From Sulfurimonas sp. (GTDB lineage Bacteria > Campylobacterota > Campylobacteria > Campylobacterales > Sulfurimonadaceae), in assembly GCA_021648465.1 (NCBI GenBank), contig JAKISR010000034.1, positions 1 through 20,511 on the forward strand: 20,511 nucleotides of DNA. The letters are read 5' to 3'. The notes beneath the pieces are model-generated. The model made no database searches, had not been told where the DNA came from, and saw only the letters and a program-made list of their open reading frames with translations. Of the stretch, positions 7,785 to 13,446 are shown in pieces; position 1 is the stretch's first letter; each line of letters starts with the position of its first letter. Made by a program: the position numbers and the translations under genes.

Positions 7785-8177
7785 TTATTTTCTTGTGTAT
7801 AAATATCTTTGTAAAATTATCATTGCTGAGATAGAATCTATTCTTCCATCACGAATATACTTTATCTCTCCCTTCATCATATTTTCAGCTTCTTTTGATG
7901 AATGACTCTCATCTTGATAAAAAATTTCACCTCTAAAATTTACTAAATTCATAAAGTGAGCTACTCGTCTTCGCATCTCATCTTCACTACTGCCACCCAT
8001 TGGTATACCTACTACTACCGCATCAACTTCCCACTCATCAAGAATTTTTTTAACATCTCTTGAAGCTTGATTACGGTTTTTTCTCTCAACTGCTTGGAGT
8101 GGAGTTACTATGTCTTTATGTGCAGAGTATGCTAGTCCTATTCTTTTAAGTCCTAAGTCAATTGCAATATATTTCAT
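7785..8177 (-). CDS. yqgF: YqgF/RuvX-type Holliday junction resolvase-like nuclease
   Basis: YqgF has an RNase H-like fold; in E. coli it is needed for 16S rRNA 5' end maturation and has been proposed as a Holliday junction resolvase. The N-terminal AIDLGLKRIGLAYS (residues 4-17) carries the first catalytic Asp, VVVGIPMG (about 54-61) is the conserved loop, the third motif is FYQDESHSSKEAE (usually DERxST), and RIDSISAMIIL near the C-terminus holds the last acidic residue. The 130-residue length is normal. The start ATG 8177 lies 6 bases after the mnmE stop without a clear Shine-Dalgarno, which suggests translational coupling. It is the last gene of the rpmH-to-yqgF run. Confidence 0.93.
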   Translation of the reverse strand: MKYIAIDLGLKRIGLAYSAHKDIVTPLQAVERKNRNQASRDVKKILDEWEVDAVVVGIPMGGSSEDEMRRRVAHFMNLVNFRGEIFYQDESHSSKEAENMMKGEIKYIRDGRIDSISAMIILQRYLYTRK

Positions 8178-8183
8178 ATAAAT

Positions 8184-9524
8184 CTATTTACCTAAACAAA
8201 ATGAGCCAAACATCTTATCAAGCATCTCATCATTTTCAAAAGGTCTTGTTATAGATGCCATCTCTTTTACTGCTTCATTTAAATGAAAAGAAAAAATCTC
8301 TAACTCTTGACATTCAAGCGGGGAAAGGGCCTCTTGTATATTAGATAAAGTATTCTCTACAGCAGATATTTGTCTTTGTGATATAAGCATCATCTCATCT
8401 GAAGAATTACTTCTATCCATTATATCTTTTAAAGCACTTATCAACTCATCTACATTTTCTTGTGAGTTTAGTGACATATCAAAATCTAAATCAGCATATA
8501 AAAATTTCTCTTCTAAATCAATTTTGTTTTTAATATATAAAACATGTTTATTGTCTGCATGCTCTTTTACAAGTGAGACTATTTGTTTATCTTCGCTATC
8601 AACCTCTCTTGATGCATCAAATAGAGCTATAACTATATCTGACTCTTCAATTGCTACTAAACTTCTCTGTATTCCAATTCGCTCTATCTCATCATTAGCT
8701 TCACGAATACCTGCTGTATCTACAATACGAATCAGATGAGTTCCTATCTTAACTTGCTCCTCTATAGTATCTCTAGTTGTTCCTGCTATCTCACTTACTA
8801 TTGCACGATTATAATTTAGAAGTGAATTTAAAAGTGAGCTTTTACCAACATTTGGTTTTCCAATGATTGCAACTTTAAAACCTTGCAATAATCCTTCTCT
8901 TGCCTTACTAGCAAGTAGTGTTGAGTTTAATGATTTTATCAATTCTTCAAGTTTTGCCTTAATTTGTAGGATTAAATCTTGGGGTAAATCCTCTTCAGCA
9001 TAATCTATACAAACTTCAGAATAAGCTAATATATGAATTATCTTATCACGAATATCTTCTATATACTCTTTTAATGAACCTTTGATTTGTTTTGCTAAAA
9101 TTTTTGCAGCATCTTCACTTTTTGCTTCAATAAGCTGTGCTATTGCTTCTGCTTCACTTAAATCTATCCGCCCATTAAAAAAAGCACGTTTAGAAAATTC
9201 TCCAGCAGTTGCTAACCTAGCTCCATAAGCCAATGTTGCCTTTAAAATAGACTGTGCTACTATAAAACCACCATGACATTGAATCTCTACAACATCTTGG
9301 ACAGTAAAAGAGAATGGTGCTTTAAAATAGATAACAATTGATTCGTCAATAAGTTCATTTTTAGAATTATAAACATTAGTAAGAGTAGCGTATCTTGGAG
9401 TAAAATTATTTTGAAGTGTAAGTTTTTCAGCAATCTCTAAAGCTCTATCTCCACTAATACGGATAATTGCTATAGAGCCTATACCATTTGCAGTTGCTAT
9501 GGCAGAAATGGTATCTTGATTCAT
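8184..9524 (-). CDS. mnmE: tRNA modification GTPase MnmE (TrmE)
   Basis: With MnmG, MnmE installs the cmnm5 group on wobble uridine 34 of several tRNAs. The N-terminal folate-binding domain covers about residues 1-115. A helical domain follows, split by the G domain: GKPNVGKSS (222-230), the GTTRDT switch (248-253), DTAG (269-272) and NKID (333-336). The protein ends in CLGK, the family's conserved C-terminal Cys motif. The 446-residue length is normal. The start ATG 9524 has AAGGAGA about 9 bases upstream. The gene sits 49 bases after jag and 6 bases before yqgF; the yidC-jag-mnmE order is the one found near the rpmH cluster in many bacteria. Confidence 0.97.
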   Translation of the reverse strand: MNQDTISAIATANGIGSIAIIRISGDRALEIAEKLTLQNNFTPRYATLTNVYNSKNELIDESIVIYFKAPFSFTVQDVVEIQCHGGFIVAQSILKATLAYGARLATAGEFSKRAFFNGRIDLSEAEAIAQLIEAKSEDAAKILAKQIKGSLKEYIEDIRDKIIHILAYSEVCIDYAEEDLPQDLILQIKAKLEELIKSLNSTLLASKAREGLLQGFKVAIIGKPNVGKSSLLNSLLNYNRAIVSEIAGTTRDTIEEQVKIGTHLIRIVDTAGIREANDEIERIGIQRSLVAIEESDIVIALFDASREVDSEDKQIVSLVKEHADNKHVLYIKNKIDLEEKFLYADLDFDMSLNSQENVDELISALKDIMDRSNSSDEMMLISQRQISAVENTLSNIQEALSPLECQELEIFSFHLNEAVKEMASITRPFENDEMLDKMFGSFCLGK

Positions 9525-9573
9525 CTTTAGAGTCTCCTTTGCTTAAAAACAAACCTTAAAAAAAGAGTATTTT

Positions 9574-10497
9574 TTAGTTAGAGTGGTATTCATTTACTAT
9601 AATAAATTTAAGTCCATCACGAGTAGAGCGAATAGCAACATATTTATTTGGATATTTACTACGAAGCTCTCTAAGTGCTATCTGAACAAGAACACCGTCT
9701 AAAATTTTAGTTTGCACTCTTCCATCTTTATCTATGTTTTCACAAACACCGACTAAGTATTTACCAACAGCTTCTTCTTGATTTTTCAAAAATTCAGCTA
9801 TTTCAAGGCGCAGTTGAACCTTGTATTTTGTATTTACCCAATTAAATATCATATATGAAAGTGCTTTATATCTGTACCCCTCTTTACCAATTAATAGAGC
9901 CGCATCTTCACCTTTAAATTCAACTAAAAGTGTATCTTCATTGTAAACACTAACTTCTATTTTATCTATTTTAAAACATGCTAAATTAAAGATATTATTT
10001 AACTCTTTATTTACTGTTTTAGCAATATCATAAATATTTAAACTATTTTTTTCAAGATCTTCTTTAATTTCTTCATCATAATCTGCTGTATAATTAATAT
10101 CAGCCATGTCATAATCTTCATCATCTTGAGTGCTTACAAATGATTCAGGCATAATTGTATCATTTAGTATATTATGTTCAATTTTTTTAGTATACTGCTT
10201 TTTTCTCTCTTTTCTTATCTCTTGTTTAGTTTCTTGTTCTTTTTTTATTTTTTTATTTTTCTTAATCTCTTGCTTTATATTTTCTTTTTTATTCAACTCT
10301 GCTACAGTTTTTTCTTTTTTTTCTGAGGAGTTTGGTTTTTTTGCAGCAACAATAATGGCATTTTTTTTAAAAAGTCCTAAAAAACCACTACTTGGAGATT
10401 GTATAACTTCAATATTTAATTCAGTTACAGAACACTTTAATGCCAAAGCAGCATCTTTGTATGCTTCTTCTAAAGTGGTTGAAACTATTTTAATCAT
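9574..10497 (-). CDS. jag: Jag/KhpB-type RNA-binding protein (SpoIIIJ-associated)
   Basis: The N-terminal Jag_N domain is clear (residues 1-52, ending in SSGFLGLFKKNAIIVAAKK). A lysine- and glutamate-rich linker follows (about 53-110), then an acidic stretch (about 120-150). The C-terminal half has a KH-type domain with LIGKEGYRYKALSYMI (about 202-217) and an R3H-like end (LRELRSKYPNKYVAIRSTRDG). These are the three parts of the KhpB/Jag family, which binds RNA and is encoded next to yidC in many bacteria. The start ATG 10497 lies inside the last codons of yidC (8-base overlap), with GGAGA ahead of it, so it is translated in coupling with yidC. Confidence 0.92.
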   Translation of the reverse strand: MIKIVSTTLEEAYKDAALALKCSVTELNIEVIQSPSSGFLGLFKKNAIIVAAKKPNSSEKKEKTVAELNKKENIKQEIKKNKKIKKEQETKQEIRKERKKQYTKKIEHNILNDTIMPESFVSTQDDEDYDMADINYTADYDEEIKEDLEKNSLNIYDIAKTVNKELNNIFNLACFKIDKIEVSVYNEDTLLVEFKGEDAALLIGKEGYRYKALSYMIFNWVNTKYKVQLRLEIAEFLKNQEEAVGKYLVGVCENIDKDGRVQTKILDGVLVQIALRELRSKYPNKYVAIRSTRDGLKFIIVNEYHSN

Positions 10498-12199
10498 CTT
10501 TCTTCTCCGCTTTTTCTACTTTTTTCACTTTTTTTATTTCTTTTACTTTTTCTACTGATTCAGATTTTTCAGATTTTTCTGAATCTTTAGCAGTAGCTAT
10601 TTCAGCCTCTTTTGCATTTTTAAATTGTTGATTTACAATAAATTGTTGTCCTATAGAAAACATATTATTTATAAACCAGTAAAGTACAAGTCCTGACGGG
10701 AATGTTAAGAAAAAGAAAGTAAAAACAACTGGTAAATATTTAAATATCTTCTCTTGCATTGGATCAGTAAAATTATTTGGTGTAAGTTTTTGCTGATAGT
10801 ACATTGATGCACCCATAAGAATAGGTAAAATAAATGTAGAATCCATTCTTGATAAATCTTGTATCCAAAACATCCAAGGTGCGCCTTGAAGCTCAACTGC
10901 ATTTAAAAGTACACGATAAATCGCAAAAAATACAGGAATCTGTAATAACATTGGAAGACATCCACCTAAAGGATTTGCACCATGTTTTTTATAAAGATCC
11001 ATAACAGCCGCATTTACACGCTGTGGGTCACCTTTATATTTTGCTTGAACTGCTTTAACTTGTGGTGCAATTGCTTTAAGCTTTTGCATAGACACCATAC
11101 CCTTATATGTAAGTGGGTAAAGCACACCTCTTATTATAATAGTAAGCGCAATAATAGCCCAACCCCAATTACCAAATATTCCATGTAACCATAAAAGTAA
11201 TTGAAACAATGGTTTTGAAGCAAATGTAAACCAGCCATACTCAATAGCATTAGTTAAAACAGGATTAATATCATGCAGTGTTCTATATCTTTTTTGTCCA
11301 ATATAACCATTAAAATACATATTTTGCATAGCTTCAAAATATACTACAGGATTATCCTCTCTATCTCTTTCTATTATGATATTTGTATCTTTTGAAAACC
11401 CATACATAATTGATGCTGAATACTGATCAAATGCTGAAATTAGTTCAACTCCACTAAAAGTTTTTCTACCCTCAGCATCACCATCTTCTACTATGGTTAC
11501 CATATCATCATCTGTATAAACCATCGCACCAGACACTGTCATCATCTGCTCAGTTACTTGAGGTCTTTGACCTAAATAGATAAAATATCTTTTATCCTCT
11601 GAAAGTGAAACTTTAGCATCATAATGCCCATCCGCATATATCGTTAACTCTTTTGTTATTGTTATATTTGATAATTGTTGAGTTAAAATCACTTTTTGTG
11701 CATCATTCTCTAAATTAATTTTTGAAACATTTGTTGTATAAGCGACTTTTGCCGCTTCTTCATTTAGCTTAGAATCTAAAAATCTAATAAAAAGTGGTTT
11801 TGTACCATTTTCAGGAATTAACTGCGCATGATTACCATCTTCATCATTGTATTTTTCTTGAAGTAATTCTTTAGAAGATATGCGACCTAAAGTATCTATT
11901 TTAAGAATATAATCATCATGTGTTATAGTTATTAATGTATTTGAATCATTTGTAGCCATATTTTCTTTATTTGAAATTTTATGACCAACTTTATTTTCTA
12001 TAGTTGAAACTTCTGTTGTATTAGACACTTGTGAATAAGTTGAAGCTTTATTAATATTTGAAACTGCTACATTGTCTATATTTGTTTGTGCCACTTCTGG
12101 CTGCTCTGGTGGAAATATTGTAGTATAAACTACAAAAAACAAAGAGGCTAATGTTACTGCTAATATTAATCTCTGATTTGCTGTCATTTTTTCTAACAC
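10490..12199 (-). CDS. yidC: Membrane protein insertase YidC
   Basis: YidC inserts and folds inner-membrane proteins, alone or with SecYEG. The 569-residue product is the long Gram-negative form: an N-terminal anchor (about residues 11-28), a large periplasmic beta domain (about 85-320), and the five-helix core beginning with NWGWAIIALTIIIRGVLYPLT (344-364), with the conserved groove arginine at 357. The C-terminal tail after about 535 is dominated by Lys and Glu and is likely ribosome-facing. The start shown is GTG 12199, which overlaps yidD by 7 bases and has AAGGT 6 bases upstream; ATG 12187 has weaker signals. It overlaps jag by 8 bases at the other end. Confidence 0.97.
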   Translation of the reverse strand: MLEKMTANQRLILAVTLASLFFVVYTTIFPPEQPEVAQTNIDNVAVSNINKASTYSQVSNTTEVSTIENKVGHKISNKENMATNDSNTLITITHDDYILKIDTLGRISSKELLQEKYNDEDGNHAQLIPENGTKPLFIRFLDSKLNEEAAKVAYTTNVSKINLENDAQKVILTQQLSNITITKELTIYADGHYDAKVSLSEDKRYFIYLGQRPQVTEQMMTVSGAMVYTDDDMVTIVEDGDAEGRKTFSGVELISAFDQYSASIMYGFSKDTNIIIERDREDNPVVYFEAMQNMYFNGYIGQKRYRTLHDINPVLTNAIEYGWFTFASKPLFQLLLWLHGIFGNWGWAIIALTIIIRGVLYPLTYKGMVSMQKLKAIAPQVKAVQAKYKGDPQRVNAAVMDLYKKHGANPLGGCLPMLLQIPVFFAIYRVLLNAVELQGAPWMFWIQDLSRMDSTFILPILMGASMYYQQKLTPNNFTDPMQEKIFKYLPVVFTFFFLTFPSGLVLYWFINNMFSIGQQFIVNQQFKNAKEAEIATAKDSEKSEKSESVEKVKEIKKVKKVEKAEKKDD

Positions 12200-12528
12200 G
12201 GCTGACCTTTATAGGAAAAATTTTTTATTATATAAAAACGGTTTTTTTTATTTGGAACCAACCAATATTTTATAGAATCAACCCCTATTTTTGCTGGCTT
12301 TAAAGAGAGTTTGTCAAGTAGTGGATACTCTATACCACCCTCGAATAATTGATTACAACGCAGTATTCTAGTCAAAGTGTGGTAAAAAGCACTTGAAATT
12401 GAATTATTTTCAAAATTTATTTTTGCAAACTCAGAACAAGATGGGTAATATCTACAACATCCAAAGCCAAGAAGTGTTAAAAATTTTTGATATACCCATA
12501 AAATTTCAAGTAGTATTTTTTTTATCAT
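12193..12528 (-). CDS. yidD: YidD, membrane protein insertion efficiency factor
   Basis: YidD is a small inner-membrane-associated protein that assists YidC-dependent insertion. The signature FGCCRYYPSCSEFA (residues 22-35) and ILRCNQLFEGGIEYPLLDKL (about 55-74) match the family; the usual motif is CRYYPSCSxYA followed by RxxRCxPxxxGGxDPVP. The 111-residue length is normal for this group. The start ATG 12528 overlaps the rnpA stop in an ATGA arrangement, and the 3' end overlaps yidC by 7 bases, so it is locked into the operon. Confidence 0.95.
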   Translation of the reverse strand: MIKKILLEILWVYQKFLTLLGFGCCRYYPSCSEFAKINFENNSISSAFYHTLTRILRCNQLFEGGIEYPLLDKLSLKPAKIGVDSIKYWLVPNKKNRFYIIKNFSYKGQPC

Positions 12529-12872
12529 ACATCATTTCTTAAACATTTATTCATTTTTAAAACTTTAAAAAAGTCATTTTTGAGTTTTTCATGAATTATT
12601 TCATTTATTGAATGTTTTGCAACAAATATATAAGTACCGCTCTTTAAATTAGAACAATACTCTAAAAATATTGCTCTAAGTCTTCTTTTAGCTCTATTTC
12701 TTTTTACTGCATTACCAATTTTTTTTGTTGCTGTAAATCCAACTTTTTGAATCTCTTTTGAAGGAAGAAAAAAAAGTACTACACTGCTTGAGTGGGTATT
12801 TTTTCCTTTTTTGTAGATATACTGAAACTCCTTATGGAGTTTCAGTGTATTATAGCTGCCTAAACTGACAAT
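12525..12872 (-). CDS. rnpA: Ribonuclease P protein component, with no ATG, GTG or TTG start
   Basis: RnpA is the basic protein subunit of RNase P, which trims the 5' ends of tRNA precursors. The reading frame from 12872 gives 115 residues, the usual length, with the family core KVGFTATKKIGNAVKRNRAK (residues 43-62), RRLRAIFLEY just after it, and SGTYIFVAKHSI (78-89). The aromatic KEFQYIYKKGK element is at about 14-24, where the family has it. Upstream the frame is closed by TAA two codons before 12872. In between there is no ATG, GTG or TTG: the only plausible starts are ATT at 12872, inside the last codons of rpmH with AAGG about 9 bases upstream, or CTG at 12845. The gene overlaps rpmH by 13 bases and yidD by an ATGA. 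The identity is certain; the start is not. Confidence 0.9.
   Translation of the reverse strand: MVSLGSYNTLKLHKEFQYIYKKGKNTHSSSVVLFFLPSKEIQKVGFTATKKIGNAVKRNRAKRRLRAIFLEYCSNLKSGTYIFVAKHSINEIIHEKLKNDFFKVLKMNKCLRNDV
12821..12846 (-). promoter_or_regulatory. Perfect 11-bp hairpin on the first codons of rnpA
   Basis: Read on the minus strand, ACTGAAACTCC is followed by the loop ATAA and then by the exact complement of the first arm, 11 pairs with no mismatch. It covers rnpA codons 9-17. The loop and right arm contain AAGGAG, a Shine-Dalgarno sequence, but no start codon follows at the right distance. No T-run follows on either strand, so it is not a terminator. It may act on rnpA translation or on processing of the rpmH-rnpA-yidD message. 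Confidence 0.6.
12849..12854 (-). promoter_or_regulatory. Possible internal -10 box at the rpmH-rnpA junction
   Basis: The minus strand reads GGCAGCTATAATAC, a perfect TATAAT inside the start of rnpA. A transcript starting at the normal distance would begin at about 12842, so its 5' end would be the 11-bp hairpin. This could feed yidD-yidC-jag-mnmE separately from rpmH. TATAAT also occurs by chance in AT-rich DNA, and there is no clear -35. Confidence 0.35.
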
Positions 12873-12994
12873 CTTTTACGACCTTTAGCACGACGACGAT
12901 TAAGTATTCTGCGACCATTCTTAGTAGCCATTCTAGATCTAAAACCATGAGTTCTTTTTCTAGGTGTACTATGTGGTTGGTATGTTCTTTTCAT
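12860..12994 (-). CDS. rpmH: 50S ribosomal protein L34
   Basis: This is a 44-residue, very basic protein of the large ribosomal subunit. It begins MKRTYQPHSTPRKRTHGFR, continues SRMATKNGRRILNRRRAKGR and ends KRLSV: the full L34 pattern, found by reading the sequence because the gene is very short. The start ATG 12994 has AAGGA 6-7 bases upstream. It is the first gene of the rpmH-rnpA-yidD-yidC-jag-mnmE-yqgF run and ends inside rnpA. The promoter should lie in 12995-13068; that AT-rich stretch has TA-rich candidates but no single convincing box. Confidence 0.97.
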   Translation of the reverse strand: MKRTYQPHSTPRKRTHGFRSRMATKNGRRILNRRRAKGRKRLSV

Positions 12995-13068
12995 AGACAT
13001 ATCCTTATTTAAAATTAAGTTCGAAATGTTACATAAATTTTACTTAAAGAGTGGTTAATTTATATTGT

Positions 13069-13422
13069 TTACTTAATCAAAAAGTCTTTTAATGTTGCTC
13101 CATGGGATTGATTCAAAGATTTAGAAATATCAAAAAGCTTCTCTTTTGCTTTTACATGACAATTAATACATGTTTGAATAATATCATGTTCTCGCACGTT
13201 GGCTTTATCTAATTTTGACATTGTATGGCATGTAAAACATTCATCTCCACACTCACCTACACCAGTAGATTCAGCTGAATGGCAATTTATGCATGTGAGC
13301 ATAGGTTTATGTCTTAAATCTTCATTTATATTTGGTAGAAGTTTAGGATGACATGTCATGCAGTCACCTGTACATGCAAAAGCTGATATAGTTAAAAAGA
13401 TTAGTATTAATATATATTTCAT
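13069..13422 (-). CDS. Small periplasmic tetraheme c-type cytochrome
   Basis: Four CXXCH motifs at residues 21-25 (CMTCH), 44-48 (CINCH), 62-66 (CFTCH) and 85-89 (CINCH) occur in 117 residues. Residues 1-16 (MKYILILIFLTISAFA) form a signal peptide, so the mature protein of about 100 residues is a periplasmic electron carrier. Additional His residues (for example HKP at 38 and REHD at 79) are candidate sixth ligands. An extra Cys17 directly follows the signal peptide; AFAC is a poor lipobox, so a lipoprotein is unlikely. The gene lies 24 bases after clpB on the same strand, with a TATAAT directly before its ATG and no clear Shine-Dalgarno. The physiological partner is not visible here. Confidence 0.88.
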   Translation of the reverse strand: MKYILILIFLTISAFACTGDCMTCHPKLLPNINEDLRHKPMLTCINCHSAESTGVGECGDECFTCHTMSKLDKANVREHDIIQTCINCHVKAKEKLFDISKSLNQSHGATLKDFLIK

Positions 13423-13428
13423 ATTCTA

Positions 13429-13434
13429 ATTATA
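13429..13434 (-). promoter_or_regulatory. Putative -10 box immediately before the tetraheme cytochrome gene
   Basis: The minus strand reads AAGTATAATTAG, a perfect TATAAT only 6 bases before the ATG at 13422. Initiation at the usual distance would fall on or next to the start codon, giving a leaderless message. It would let the cytochrome be made independently of clpB. Confidence 0.4.
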
Positions 13435-13446
13435 CTTGAATTCTAT

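Noticed and set aside
10130..10558. Hydrophobic plus-strand open frame opposite jag/yidC
   Set aside because: It is the mirror of Lys/Glu-rich codons (Phe/Leu/Ser on the other strand) in two well-supported genes and has no start signals of its own.
12821..12846. Intrinsic terminator between rpmH and rnpA
   Set aside because: The stem is strong but is followed by CAG/TATATC on one strand and GTGTATTATAG on the other, with no T-tract, and it lies within coding sequence.
12995..13068. Replication origin beside rpmH, as in many bacteria
   Set aside because: No DnaA-box cluster (TTATCCACA-like) is visible and dnaA is not adjacent; the gene next to rpmH is a cytochrome gene.
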